A stretch of DNA of 64,000 nucleotides. Source: CAZPNX01 sp964588285. Lineage in GTDB: Bacteria > Edwardsbacteria > AC1 > EtOH8. The translations under genes and the position numbers were made by a program. Below the pieces are notes generated by a model, which was given only the letters and a program-made list of their open reading frames with translations, was not told the origin of the DNA and did not search any database. The DNA lies in contig CAZPNX010000004.1 of assembly GCA_964588285.1 (NCBI GenBank), positions 62,001 through 126,000 of the forward strand. Reading direction: 5' to 3'. Shown in pieces: positions 24,839-34,116 of this stretch; the first letter of the stretch is position 1, and the number at the start of each line of letters is the position of its first letter.

Positions 24839-25282
24839 ATGAAAGTAGCCATCGGATCCGACCATCGGGGCTACCTGCTCAAGGAGCAGATCAAGAGCGC
24901 CTTCACCCCGCAGAACATCGAGTTTTCTGACTTCGGTGCCAAGAGTCGGGAGCCCTGCGACTATCCCGACTTCGCCTTCTCGGTGGCCGAGGCCGTGGCT
25001 CGGGGCCAGGCGGACCGGGGCATCCTCATCTGCGGCTCGGGCAACGGAATGCTGATTGCGGCCAACAAGGTAAAAGGGGTGAGGGCGGCCTCGGCCCTGT
25101 CGCCGGAGATGGCTCGGCTGTCGCGCCTGCACAACGACGCTAACGTCCTGGCCGTCCCGGCCGATTTCGTGGATCCCCAGCTGGTGACCAAGATCGTCAA
25201 GGTCTGGCTGGAGACCCAGTTCGAGGGCGGCCGGCACCAGAGGAGACTGGAAAAGATAAAGGAATATGAAGATAAAAACTAA
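24839..25282 (+). CDS. rpiB: Ribose-5-phosphate isomerase B
   Basis: 147 residues, normal length. MKVAIGSDHRGYLLKEQIK, GILICGSGNGMLIAANKVKG (with the catalytic Cys) and RLSRLHNDANVLAVP are the family signatures. It interconverts ribose-5- and ribulose-5-phosphate in the non-oxidative pentose phosphate pathway. The end overlaps the next gene by 17 bases. Canonical RpiB has CGTGIGMS where this has CGSGNGML, a small change near the active site that may affect substrate choice. Confidence 0.92.
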   Translation: MKVAIGSDHRGYLLKEQIKSAFTPQNIEFSDFGAKSREPCDYPDFAFSVAEAVARGQADRGILICGSGNGMLIAANKVKGVRAASALSPEMARLSRLHNDANVLAVPADFVDPQLVTKIVKVWLETQFEGGRHQRRLEKIKEYEDKN

Positions 25283-25904
25283 CTGCCTCCGGCTGCTGCT
25301 TCTTATCCTTGGCGCCGGACTTTGTCCGGCCAAAGAGGATGGAGGCCTCAAGGTGGGGGAACCGGCTCCCATCTTCATGGCCAAGACCCACGATGGACGC
25401 GATTTCTACCTGCGAGACTACTGCGGCCAGCCTCGGGGCCAGAGGAATCGTCAGGAAAGAAACATCCTGGTGCTCTCTTTTTTCGCCTCCTGGTGCAAGC
25501 CCTGCAAGGCTGAGATGCCGATGCTGCAGGAGCTGGCCTCGAAATACCGGGAAGACGGAATCCTCTTCTACTTAGTGAACAAAGGGGAAAGCCAGGACAC
25601 GGTCAGCAATTTCCTGTTCGAGCAGGTGGTAAACCTGCCGGTGCTGATGGACCAATACGAAGTGCTGGCCAAAAAATTCCAAGTGCGGGAGCTGCCCACC
25701 CTGGCGGTTATCACCAAAGAAGGAATTTTAGCCGAGTGCCACACCGGATACGCCGAGGGATACCAGAGCATCTTGGCCGGCAAGCTGGATTCCCTGCTGG
25801 GCAAGGTTCCGCCAAAAGCCAAAGGTTCTGACCCGGACAGCCTGGCCAAGCCCAAGGCCCGCCAGCCCAAGGGCAAAACAATCAAGAGGAAAAGCAATCA
25901 ATAA
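25266..25904 (+). CDS. TlpA/ResA-like thiol-disulfide protein
   Basis: 212 residues. Signal peptide at residues 1-22 (LRLLLLILGAGLCPA; a lipobox reading LGAGLC is possible, so it may be a lipoprotein). Thioredoxin fold with the active site FFASWCKPCKAEMP around residue 80 and the cis-Pro in RELPTLAVI. The C-terminal 30 residues are a Lys/Pro-rich tail. Periplasmic proteins of this type reduce cytochrome c or other protein disulfides. It overlaps rpiB by 17 bases and precedes glyA by 17, so it is within a mixed housekeeping operon. Confidence 0.85.
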   Translation: MKIKTNCLRLLLLILGAGLCPAKEDGGLKVGEPAPIFMAKTHDGRDFYLRDYCGQPRGQRNRQERNILVLSFFASWCKPCKAEMPMLQELASKYREDGILFYLVNKGESQDTVSNFLFEQVVNLPVLMDQYEVLAKKFQVRELPTLAVITKEGILAECHTGYAEGYQSILAGKLDSLLGKVPPKAKGSDPDSLAKPKARQPKGKTIKRKSNQ

Positions 25905-25921
25905 ACGGAGATAAGCTGTAA

Positions 25922-27229
25922 ATGGAAAATCTGAAGAAAGCCGACCCCGAGGTGATGCAGGCCATACTGGACGAGGTCAAACGCCAGGAGTTCGGGCTGG
26001 AGCTGATCGCCTCGGAGAACTTCGTCTCTCTGGCGGTGATGGAGGCCATGGGCTCGGTGATGACCAACAAGTATGCCGAGGGCTATCCGGGCAAGCGCTA
26101 TTACGGCGGCTGCGAGTTCGTGGATCAGGCCGAGAACCTGGCCCGGGATCGGGCCAAGCAGCTCTTCAAATGCGAGTACGCCAACGTCCAGCCCCATTCC
26201 GGCTCCACCGCCAACCAGGCGGTCTATTTCACCTACTGCCAGCCGGGCGACACGGTGCTGGGCATGGACCTGGCCCACGGCGGCCATCTGACCCACGGCT
26301 CGCCGGTTTCCTTCTCCGGCAAGATGTACCGCATAGTCTCCTACGGGGTCAAGCGGGAGACCGGGTACATCGACATGGACGACGTGGCCCGCAAGGCCCG
26401 GGAGCACAAGCCCAGGATGATCATCGTCGGGGCCTCGGCCTACAGCCGGCACTACGATTTCGCCAAGTTTCGGGAGATCGCCGACGAGGTGGGGGCCTTT
26501 CTGTTCGCCGACGTGGCCCATCCCGCCGGTCTGATCGCCGCCGGCCTGCATCCCTCGCCCATCCCCCACTGCCACGTGGTGACCACCACCACCCACAAGA
26601 CCCTGAGGGGGCCGCGGGGTGGCATGGTGCTCATCGGCCAGGACGGGGAGAACACCTTGGGCCATAAAGTCAAGGTCAAGTCCGGGGAACGCCTCAAGCT
26701 CTGGTCCGAGGTCATGGACTCCACCGTCATGCCCGGGATCCAGGGCGGGCCGCTGATGCACGTCATCGCCGCCAAGGCGGTGGCCTTCAAGGAGGCCCTG
26801 GAGCCGTCGTTCAAGGTTTATGCCCAGCAGGTGATCGACAACGCCCGGGCCTTGGCCTCAGCCCTGATGGAGCGGGGCTACCAGATCGTCTCCGGCGGCA
26901 CCGACAACCATGTGATGCTGATAGACCTCAGCAACAAAGGCATCACCGGCAAGGAGGCGGAAAACGCCCTCCACGACGCTGGCATCACCGTCAACAAGAA
27001 CATGGTGCCCTTCGACACCAAGAGCCCGTTCGTCACCTCTGGCTTTCGGGTGGGCACCCCGGCCCTGACCACACGCGGCATGAAGCAGGACGAGATGAAG
27101 CTGGTGGCCGGGATGATAGACGAGGTGCTAACCCACCTCAACCAGCCCGAGGCCATCGCTAAGGTGCGCCGCCGGGTGGAGGAGCTCTGCCAACAATTTC
27201 CTTTATACCCACAGCTACTGAAAGGATAG
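25922..27229 (+). CDS. glyA: Serine hydroxymethyltransferase
   Basis: 435 residues. Signatures: LELIASENFVS, NKYAEGYPGKRYYGGCEFVD, the PLP-lysine segment VVTTTTHKTLRGPRGGM, and the C-terminal TSGFRVGTPALTTRG. It moves the hydroxymethyl group of serine to tetrahydrofolate, giving glycine and 5,10-methylene-THF. The one-carbon units serve purH at 9820 and thymidylate synthesis, in keeping with dCMP deaminase and folK just downstream. Length and motifs are complete. Confidence 0.97.
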   Translation: MENLKKADPEVMQAILDEVKRQEFGLELIASENFVSLAVMEAMGSVMTNKYAEGYPGKRYYGGCEFVDQAENLARDRAKQLFKCEYANVQPHSGSTANQAVYFTYCQPGDTVLGMDLAHGGHLTHGSPVSFSGKMYRIVSYGVKRETGYIDMDDVARKAREHKPRMIIVGASAYSRHYDFAKFREIADEVGAFLFADVAHPAGLIAAGLHPSPIPHCHVVTTTTHKTLRGPRGGMVLIGQDGENTLGHKVKVKSGERLKLWSEVMDSTVMPGIQGGPLMHVIAAKAVAFKEALEPSFKVYAQQVIDNARALASALMERGYQIVSGGTDNHVMLIDLSNKGITGKEAENALHDAGITVNKNMVPFDTKSPFVTSGFRVGTPALTTRGMKQDEMKLVAGMIDEVLTHLNQPEAIAKVRRRVEELCQQFPLYPQLLKG

Positions 27230-27232
27230 GCC

Positions 27233-27652
27233 ATGGGAGAAACCATGAATCTGGGAAAGGTTCAGTTCGGAGAGGTGGTGGCCCGGGCGCTCAAGGAGCG
27301 CTGGACCGGGGTGCTGACCATCGAAAGCCCGGAGTACACCTTCACCGAATACGTGGAGTTCAAGGGCGGATCCATCGCCGGATTTTCCTCGGCCGAGCGC
27401 AAGATGCTGTTGGGCGAGATCCTGACGGCCGGGGGCCACATCTCCCATGAGGATCTGAACGCCGCCATCAAGCAGCAGAAGGAGAAGGGCGGCCGCATCG
27501 GGGACATCCTGGTGGAGATGGGACTGATCACCCGGCAGCGCTTGGAGGAGGTGCTGGCCCTGCACCAGATGAGCGTCCTGGCCCAGTGCCTTTCGGCCAA
27601 GGATTCCGAGCTGAGCTTCGAGCCGGACAAGACCCTGGCCGACAAGCAGTAG
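27233..27652 (+). CDS. DUF4388/T2SSE_N-like small regulatory protein
   Basis: 139 residues from ATG 27233 (ATG 27245 is an alternative). The N-terminal part (LKERWTGVLTIES...EYVEFKGGSIAGFSSAERK) resembles the DUF4388/PATAN-type domain. The second half (KGGRIGDILVEMGLITRQRLEEVLALHQ) matches the small helical domain at the N-terminus of GspE/PilB ATPases, which binds partner proteins or c-di-GMP. The combination occurs in gliding and pilus regulators. It lies 3 bases after glyA and 1 base before the dCMP deaminase gene. Confidence 0.6.
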   Translation: MGETMNLGKVQFGEVVARALKERWTGVLTIESPEYTFTEYVEFKGGSIAGFSSAERKMLLGEILTAGGHISHEDLNAAIKQQKEKGGRIGDILVEMGLITRQRLEEVLALHQMSVLAQCLSAKDSELSFEPDKTLADKQ

Positions 27653-27653
27653 G

Positions 27654-28154
27654 TTGGCTTTGGCCAAAAGTCAAAAGGCCCCAAAAACGGCCTCCCCAGT
27701 CAGCCGGGTGCCGGACCGGCCTTCCTGGGACCGATACTTCATGGACATCGCCGGGATGGTGGCCAGCCGCTCCACCTGCCTGAGACGACAGGTGGGGGCG
27801 GTTATCGTCAAGGACAAGCGGCTGCTGGCTACCGGATACAACGGGGCCCCGGCCGGGCTGAGGCACTGCGCCGAAATCGGCTGCATCCGCCAGATAAGGA
27901 AGGTGCCGCCCGGGGAACGCCACGAACTGTGCCGGGCCATCCACGCCGAGCAGAACGCTATCATCCAGGCGGCCACCTTCGGGGTGCCCATGTTCGGGGC
28001 CTCCATCTACACCACACACTTTCCCTGCGTGCTCTGCGCCAAGATGATCATCAACGCCGGGATCGTGCGCATCTGCTACCAGGAGGGCTATCCCGACGAG
28101 CTGTCGGCCAGGATGCTGAAGGAGGCCAGGCTGAAAATAGACCGGCTAGACTGA
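27654..28154 (+). CDS. dCMP deaminase family protein (ComEB-like)
   Basis: Up to 166 residues from TTG 27654; the conserved part begins RPSWDRYFMDIAGMVASRSTC, so an in-frame GTG at 27708 is a possible later start. Zinc motifs: CRAIHAEQNAI (HAE) and THFPCVLCAKMI (PCxxC). LRRQVGAVIVKDKRLLATGYNGAP is typical of bacterial dCMP deaminases, which supply dUMP for thymidylate. It fits its neighbours glyA, folK and deoxynucleoside kinase. Confidence 0.9.
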   Translation: MALAKSQKAPKTASPVSRVPDRPSWDRYFMDIAGMVASRSTCLRRQVGAVIVKDKRLLATGYNGAPAGLRHCAEIGCIRQIRKVPPGERHELCRAIHAEQNAIIQAATFGVPMFGASIYTTHFPCVLCAKMIINAGIVRICYQEGYPDELSARMLKEARLKIDRLD

Positions 28155-28174
28155 GGCTGGCCGGCCTTTTAAGG

Positions 28175-28714
28175 ATGGCTGTCATTGCTTACATCGGGCT
28201 TGGCTCCAACCTGGGCGATCGGGAGGCCGCTCTGCGGCGTGCGGTGGAAATGTTGGCAGGGATGCCGGGGACGAAAGTGCTCAGGGTTTCTTCGATCTAC
28301 CGCACTCAGCCGGTGGGCAAGACCGACCAGCCGGAGTTCCTCAACATGGCGGCCGAGGTGGGGACCGGCCTGGAACCAAGGGAGCTGATGGCATTTCTCC
28401 GCGGCATCGAGAAGAAGTTGGGTCGGATGCGGGGGGAGCGCTGGGGTCCGAGGACCATAGACTTGGACATCCTTTTCTACGAAGATCGGGTCCTCAGGGA
28501 GCCGGACTTGGAGATACCCCATCCCAGAATCAATCAGAGGGCTTTTGTTCTGGAGCCGTTGTCGGAATTGGTTCCGGATTTGGTCGATCCGATAACGGGA
28601 AAAACCGTCAGCCAGATACTGGCAGGGCTGGACCGTCGGGGGCAGAGGGTGGAGAAGACGGCGGAATTGCCTAGGCCCCTCCCCAGAGGGGATAAAGCTG
28701 ACCGATCATATTAG
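28175..28714 (+). CDS. folK: 2-amino-4-hydroxy-6-hydroxymethyldihydropteridine pyrophosphokinase
   Basis: 179 residues from ATG 28175. IAYIGLGSNLGDRE at the N-terminus, SSIYRTQPVGKTDQPEFLN, then RWGPRTIDLDILFY and IPHPRINQRAFVLEPL are the HPPK signatures. It pyrophosphorylates hydroxymethyl-dihydropterin in folate synthesis. The upstream open stretch in the same frame lies within the dCMP deaminase gene and is not coding. The C-terminal 20 residues are a Arg/Pro-rich tail not usual for the family. It precedes the deoxynucleoside kinase gene by 21 bases. Confidence 0.93.
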   Translation: MAVIAYIGLGSNLGDREAALRRAVEMLAGMPGTKVLRVSSIYRTQPVGKTDQPEFLNMAAEVGTGLEPRELMAFLRGIEKKLGRMRGERWGPRTIDLDILFYEDRVLREPDLEIPHPRINQRAFVLEPLSELVPDLVDPITGKTVSQILAGLDRRGQRVEKTAELPRPLPRGDKADRSY

Positions 28715-28735
28715 CCTTAAAAGAAGAGGCCGACA

Positions 28736-29374
28736 TTGCCGCAGATTCCGAATTACCTGGCCATTGAGGGAGTCATCGGGGTGGGCAAGACCTCTCTGGC
28801 TAACATGCTGGCCGAGCGCTTCCGGGCCAAGCCGGTGCTGGAGGAGGTGGAGGCCAATCCCTTCCTTTCCCACTTCTACGCCGACCGCCGATCCTACGCC
28901 TTCCAGACCCAGATATTCTTCCTGCTCTCCCGCTTCCGCCAGCAGCAGCAGCTTTCCCAGCAGGAGCTTTTCGGCCAGGGCCTGGTGTCCGACTATCTGT
29001 TCGCCAAGGACAAGATCTTCGCCTACCTCAACCTGGACGACAACGAGATTAAGCTCTACGAGCATCTCTGGGGCCTTTTGGAACGCAGCATCCTGAGGCC
29101 CGACCTGGTGGTCTATCTCCAGGCCGGGGTGGATCAGCTGATGCGCCGGGTGAGGAAACGGGGCCGACCCTTCGAGCACAACCTCTCCAAGGAATATCTG
29201 GCCGAGCTGTCCGAGGCCTACAACCACTTCTTCTTCCACTATACCGAGACGCCGCTTCTGGTGGTCAATGTGGGCGATCTGGATTTCGTCAACAACGAAG
29301 AAGACTTCGAGGACCTGGTGAAGCAGATCTGCGAACCGCATCCCGGGACCAGGTATTATGTGCCCAAGAGGTGA
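28736..29374 (+). CDS. Deoxynucleoside kinase
   Basis: 212 residues from TTG 28736 (AGAGG upstream). P-loop GVIGVGKTSLA at residues 12-22, the DYLFAKDKIFA segment with the conserved DRY-like region, and the lid region RGRPFEHN mark the dCK/dGK/TK2 family. It phosphorylates deoxynucleosides in salvage. The last 72 bases (29303-29374) recur almost unchanged at 29906-29977, so the 3' end lies at a duplication junction. The gene appears intact, but its C-terminus could have been replaced during that event. Confidence 0.9.
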   Translation: MPQIPNYLAIEGVIGVGKTSLANMLAERFRAKPVLEEVEANPFLSHFYADRRSYAFQTQIFFLLSRFRQQQQLSQQELFGQGLVSDYLFAKDKIFAYLNLDDNEIKLYEHLWGLLERSILRPDLVVYLQAGVDQLMRRVRKRGRPFEHNLSKEYLAELSEAYNHFFFHYTETPLLVVNVGDLDFVNNEEDFEDLVKQICEPHPGTRYYVPKR

Positions 29375-29387
29375 ACGCTGTACTGAC

Positions 29388-29630
29388 ATGGGAAAATATA
29401 AATTCACGGAATATTTTGAGAGCGTTGTTCTCAAGAAGCGTCCATATATCAAAAAGGAATGGTGCATTCGAATAGTTGAATCACCGCTTAGAATCGAATC
29501 ACAGGATAAGAACAGATATCGCTTCTGGGGAATGGTTGAGGAAATGGAAAGCAGGATACTTAGAGTGGTCACCCTGGAAGATAAAATCACGATTCACAAC
29601 GCATTCCCGGACAGGAGTTTCAAGCTATGA
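29388..29630 (+). CDS. Small basic protein, possible toxin of a two-gene module
   Basis: 80 residues from ATG 29388 (MGKYKFTEYFESVVLKKRPY). It is basic, without signal peptide, and has the size and alternating beta pattern of small DUF4258-like or RelE-like proteins, but no catalytic residues can be assigned. It overlaps the following DUF2283 gene by 4 bases. Families of this shape usually precede DUF2283 genes and the pair is thought to be a toxin-antitoxin module. Base use is less GC-rich than in the flanking kinase gene. Confidence 0.6.
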   Translation: MGKYKFTEYFESVVLKKRPYIKKEWCIRIVESPLRIESQDKNRYRFWGMVEEMESRILRVVTLEDKITIHNAFPDRSFKL

Positions 29631-29845
29631 AGCTGAAGTATTTTCCGGATACGGATTCCCTTTACATCGATCTTTCGGGCAATGCCAGTGTCGACAGCCG
29701 AGAGATATCCGAGGGGGTTGTTCTGGACTACGATGGGGAGGGGAATCTGGTGGGTATTGATATCGACAATGCCAGTAAAAAAGTAGACCTGCGGGAACTT
29801 TTACTCAGCAAAGTCCCTTTCACTCTTCAGACAATAGGCAGTTGA
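29627..29845 (+). CDS. DUF2283 family protein
   Basis: 72 residues with the clear DUF2283 pattern: MKLKYFPDTDSLYIDLS at the start, then SREISEGVVLDYDGEGNLVGIDIDNAS. The family is made of short acidic proteins of unknown biochemical function, often next to small basic toxin-like proteins, as here. ATG 29627 lies within the last codons of the preceding gene. Probably the antitoxin-like half of the module. Confidence 0.8.
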   Translation: MKLKYFPDTDSLYIDLSGNASVDSREISEGVVLDYDGEGNLVGIDIDNASKKVDLRELLLSKVPFTLQTIGS

Positions 29846-29857
29846 ATAGAGCCACTG

Positions 29858-29977
29858 CTGATGTCGATCAATGTCAAAAGCCTGGGCTTCGCCAACCAAT
29901 AGATCGACTTCGAGGACCTGGTGAAGCAGATCTGCGAACCGCATCCCGGGACCAGGTACTATGTGCCCAAGAGGTGA
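29858..29977 (+). pseudogene. Second, broken copy of the deoxynucleoside kinase 3' end
   Basis: In frame the sequence reads LMSINVKSLGFANQ, a TAG, then IDFEDLVKQICEPHPG and the kinase C-terminus to TGA 29977. It aligns codon for codon with the end of the intact gene (LLVVNVGDLDFVNNEEDF...). The last 72 bases are identical to 29303-29374 except one (T to C), while the 48 before them have diverged. It is a fragment only; the rest of the second gene is absent. Confidence 0.85.
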
Positions 29978-29986
29978 GTTTTACTA

Positions 29987-30214
29987 TTGAAAGCTAAAGA
30001 ACTGGACAGACGGTTCGATGCCGGCGGCGATGTCTCCAAGCACCTGGACCTCTCGCGCGCCAGGCGGACCAACGAGAACCTGAAGAGGGTGAACGTGGAT
30101 TTTCCGAAATGGATGATCCATTCGCTCGACAAGGAAGCCAGCCGGCTGGGCATTACCCGCCAGTTCATCATAAAGATGTGGATCTCGGAGCATCTGGGCA
30201 GCAGGCACACTTGA
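29987..30214 (+). CDS. CopG/BrnA-like ribbon-helix-helix antitoxin
   Basis: 75 residues from TTG 29987. DRRFDAGGDVSKHLDLSRAR followed by RVNVDFPKWMIHSLDKEASRLGITRQFIIKMWISEHL is the pattern of CopG-type antitoxins that bind DNA as ribbon-helix-helix dimers. Such genes normally follow a BrnT or RelE toxin gene. The gene upstream is the broken kinase copy, so it is an orphan, or its partner may be the basic protein at 29388. No toxin lies downstream either. Confidence 0.75.
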   Translation: MKAKELDRRFDAGGDVSKHLDLSRARRTNENLKRVNVDFPKWMIHSLDKEASRLGITRQFIIKMWISEHLGSRHT

Positions 30215-30252
30215 TCCAAGCTGGGAAAACCGGACAGGAGGCTATCAAATAA

Positions 30253-30600
30253 ATGAAACTCCGCCTTTTTCTGTCGATCCTCTTGGCCCACATGATGGCG
30301 TCTCCCGGCTGCTCCCGGATGGACGCCAGGGATCCCCGGCAGGTGGGCGAGGCCGCCTGGAGGGCCATAGAGAGGAACGACATCGAGGCCCTGCGAAAGC
30401 TGGCCGTGCCCGAGGACAGGCATAAATTTACTGCCGAGGCCATAAAGGCCGAGCTGGACCGCCTGCCGCCCCTGCCGGACACCGTTATAGTGATTATGGA
30501 AATAACCGGCGATAGGGGCCAGGCCCTGGTCAAGGGCTGGGCGCATCCCTACGGACTCCAGATGGTCAACAGGAAGGGCAGATGGTGGGTGGAGTGGTAG
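30253..30600 (+). CDS. Small lipoprotein, unknown function
   Basis: 115 residues. The N-terminus RLFLSILLAHMMASPGC fits a lipoprotein signal with Cys at about residue 20. The remaining 95 residues (QVGEAAWRAIERNDIEALRKLAVPEDR) resemble small periplasmic NTF2-like or ankyrin-type helical domains but no family can be named. It ends 110 bases before the first cassette half-site and belongs to the host chromosome by base composition. Confidence 0.6.
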   Translation: MKLRLFLSILLAHMMASPGCSRMDARDPRQVGEAAWRAIERNDIEALRKLAVPEDRHKFTAEAIKAELDRLPPLPDTVIVIMEITGDRGQALVKGWAHPYGLQMVNRKGRWWVEW

Positions 30601-30737
30601 GAAGGCTTTATCGGGCAATGGGTTGGGGTGAAGGTAGAATGAGGATAGTTATAGCGAGTTTAGATAATTAGATTATATTCAATATTATGTAGAATATAGT
30701 TAATAATAACTGTTAGGCCACGCTTCGAAGATGACAG

Positions 30738-31829
<1,092 letters not shown>

Positions 31830-31867
31830 AGCCGTAAACGATATTCACTGTCTTTAGGGAGACTATC

Positions 31868-32311
31868 ATGATTGATGCACTTTCGACACCACGTAACAGA
31901 ATCAAGACGCTTATCCTTTTGGTGATCTGTGGCTTTTTGGCGTTTATCGCTACCGTTGTAGGTATCAGCGACAATCCGCCCGGAATCATTTTGGCCTATG
32001 GCGCGGCTATAGCCTTTGTCCTCGCCTTCGTCCACCCCTGGCGCACCGTAAAACAGTTTAGGCTCTTGCTGTACACGTCGTTACTCGGACTCGTGATCTT
32101 CGGCATTCTGCACAACGTTTTCGAGGCTGTTGCCGGCAAGGCAGAAAGTACGGGTGCGCTCCAGAGTTTGCTACAAGGCCTCGGCGTCGTGGCCTTTCTT
32201 CTCGCGGTTCTGATATGCCCGCCGGCTATCTTAGTTAGTGCAGTTGGATCGGTTGTAATGTTCATCCGGAACCGTCGTCGGTCAACAGAGGGACATGACA
32301 AAGTTGCCTAA
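31868..32311 (+). CDS. Small membrane protein (cassette 2)
   Basis: 147 residues with four membrane segments (about 15-33, 42-58, 67-86, 100-130) and short polar ends. No family recognised. ATG 31868 follows a weak AGGGAGA site, and the gene occupies the cassette from the attC 1 right end to the attC 2 left end. The stop TAA at 32309-32311 merges with the attC 2 left end. Confidence 0.65.
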   Translation: MIDALSTPRNRIKTLILLVICGFLAFIATVVGISDNPPGIILAYGAAIAFVLAFVHPWRTVKQFRLLLYTSLLGLVIFGILHNVFEAVAGKAESTGALQSLLQGLGVVAFLLAVLICPPAILVSAVGSVVMFIRNRRRSTEGHDKVA

Positions 32312-32364
32312 TAAAACATTAACCGAACGCGTGTGTTCACGCGCCGGTTATGCTCTAGTTCAGC
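32306..32364 (+). repeat. attC site 2
   Basis: 59 bases. Left end GCCTAAT (one change from RYYYAAC), right end GTTCAGC (32358-32364). CATTAACCG...CGCGTG pairs with CACGCG...CGGTTATG with one unpaired T and a short internal bulge, loop TGTT. Confidence 0.82.
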
Positions 32365-32411
32365 TTCTATAATAGATAACTTCAAAGATGAATACAGAAC
32401 GAAGTTGAATC

Positions 32412-33146
32412 ATGAATGCGATGTTGCTTGATACAAATAATTCTGCGTTCCGCTCACTCTACAAAGCGGGCGGAGTCGCTTCGTTTATGTTCATAGCTTA
32501 TTCTTTGATCACTGTCGTAATCCTCTCGGTTTTTGGGGGTCCGCCAATCACTGCTTCTGAGGTTTTCTCCATGCTTCAAACAAATCGTGCTCTCGGTTTA
32601 TTGCGTATGGATTTGTTGACGGTCGTTTTCATTCCCCTGTATTACCTGATCTTCCTTGATATTTTTCTTGCGCTAAACGGTAAAAAGAATCCCTGGGCCA
32701 TTGTTGTTCTGATCTCCGTATTTGTTGGGGTCACATTGTTCCTGGCAACCCCCTCTGTGTTCTCGATGGTGAATCTGAGCGACAAATACGCAATGTCGAC
32801 AAGCGAAAACCAACGAACTCATTTCATAGCCGCCGGAGAAGCTATTCTCGCCTCAGATATGTGGCATGGGACCGGAGCTATTTTGGGGGGGATATTCATT
32901 CAATTCGGGGTGCTTGTTTTCTCAATCCTGATGCTTCCTGGAAACGTATTCGGCAAACTCACCGCCTATGTTGGGATCATCACCCATGGTCTGGATTTTG
33001 CTCATTTCTTTTTCTTGTTATTGATACCGACGGTGGGAGTCATACTTCTGGCTATCGCTGGGGCACTGTATTTATTGTGGTTTCCTTTAATGGGTGTGCG
33101 ATTAATTCAAATCGGAAAGCAAGAACAAGTCTATTATGGTGAATAG
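32412..33146 (+). CDS. DUF4386-like membrane protein (cassette 3)
   Basis: 244 residues with six or seven membrane segments. The long loop between them (FSMVNLSDKYAMSTSENQRT, about residue 118-137) and the following WHGTGAILGGIFIQFGVLVFS are like DUF4386 proteins. The function of that family is unknown. It starts at ATG 32412, 48 bases after the attC 2 right end. The stop lies a few bases before a degenerate attC site. Confidence 0.65.
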   Translation: MNAMLLDTNNSAFRSLYKAGGVASFMFIAYSLITVVILSVFGGPPITASEVFSMLQTNRALGLLRMDLLTVVFIPLYYLIFLDIFLALNGKKNPWAIVVLISVFVGVTLFLATPSVFSMVNLSDKYAMSTSENQRTHFIAAGEAILASDMWHGTGAILGGIFIQFGVLVFSILMLPGNVFGKLTAYVGIITHGLDFAHFFFLLLIPTVGVILLAIAGALYLLWFPLMGVRLIQIGKQEQVYYGE

Positions 33147-33149
33147 CCG

Positions 33150-33257
33150 TACGATACGAGCTTGCACCTAACACCATTTTTCAAGAACGCAGCGCAGGCG
33201 ATGCTAAGGCAGAAACTCTCGTAAACCTAAGTTACGTAGCCTTCTCAAACGTTCAGT
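33150..33257 (+). repeat. Degenerate attC site 3
   Basis: GAGCTTGCACCTAACACC at 33159-33176 strongly resembles GCGCTTGCACCTGACGCC of attC 1, and GCGCAGGCGATGC (33192-33204) resembles its partner arm. A right end GTTCAGT lies at 33251-33257. Pairing is poor and the ends do not match, so the site is probably damaged. Confidence 0.5.
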
Positions 33258-33267
33258 AGAAAACAGT

Positions 33268-34104
33268 ATGAAGTTATTGCAACCCCTATGGACGGTCATT
33301 TGGAAGTCATTTGCTTTCATAACTAGCTGGGCTATTTTACTTGCGTTGTTCATTGTTCCTTTTCAATCTAAATTGAAGCAGCTTGAACAGGCTAATCCGC
33401 TTGCAGCTCGGCTTTACTTGGAATTTGCGGCTGTGATTACCATTGTATTGGCCGCATGTTTATTCACATTGTTTGTCGATAAGAGGCCATTTCACAGCCT
33501 CGGTTTTGATACTACCCATATTGTACGCGATGTCGTCCTGGGAACGGCAATCGGTTTCTTATGGCTGATTGCATCTCTGGCTATCCTCTGGCTTGGTGGG
33601 TGGACCTCGTTGCAGCAATCTATTGTTTCGCCGTCGCTATTAGCGCTGGCAGCTGTCGCTGTGTTAATAAACGTAATTACGCAAGAAGTATTGTTACGGA
33701 GCTATATCTTCCAAACAATTCAAAAGCATTTCGGGGTTATAGCAGCCGTAGTTATCACATCCCTGCTTTTTGCTGGTTTTCATGCAGGAGCAATAAAAAA
33801 TTCGTGGTTGGCTGCTTTTAATGTTTTTGGAGCAGGTGTTCTTTTTGGAATTGCCTACGCGGTGAGCGGGAATTTGTGGCTTCCCATCGCAATTCACTTC
33901 TCATGGAACTTTGCGCTGGGCCCGCTTTTGGGCTTGTCTGTCAGCGGTCAAAATCCATATCGAGTGAATTGGCAATTATTGAAGCTGAATGGGCCGACTT
34001 TTTGTACAGGGGGCACATTCGGATTAGAAGGCAGTATCATTGTCACTGCATCAACAATTGTTTTCGCCATCGGTTTGCTGTTGCTGTATAGACGTCTCTT
34101 ATGA
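33268..34104 (+). CDS. CPBP-family intramembrane metalloprotease-like protein (cassette 4)
   Basis: 278 residues with about seven membrane segments. Motif 2 of the CPBP (Abi/CAAX) family is LLFAGFHAG (F-x3-H) and motif 3 is AIHFSWNFALGP (H-x3-N). Motif 1 should be E-E-x3-R but reads QEVLLR, so the first Glu is replaced by Gln. The enzyme may therefore be inactive or use another residue. Family members process prenylated proteins or give bacteriocin immunity. The base composition is AT-richer than the host's. Confidence 0.75.
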   Translation: MKLLQPLWTVIWKSFAFITSWAILLALFIVPFQSKLKQLEQANPLAARLYLEFAAVITIVLAACLFTLFVDKRPFHSLGFDTTHIVRDVVLGTAIGFLWLIASLAILWLGGWTSLQQSIVSPSLLALAAVAVLINVITQEVLLRSYIFQTIQKHFGVIAAVVITSLLFAGFHAGAIKNSWLAAFNVFGAGVLFGIAYAVSGNLWLPIAIHFSWNFALGPLLGLSVSGQNPYRVNWQLLKLNGPTFCTGGTFGLEGSIIVTASTIVFAIGLLLLYRRLL

Positions 34105-34116
34105 ACGCCAAAAGCC

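Noticed and set aside
30601..30737. attI site or integrase remnant at the head of the cassette array
   Set aside because: Only a right half-site GTTAGGC (30712) and an AT-rich inverted repeat are visible; no recombinase motif can be read in any frame.
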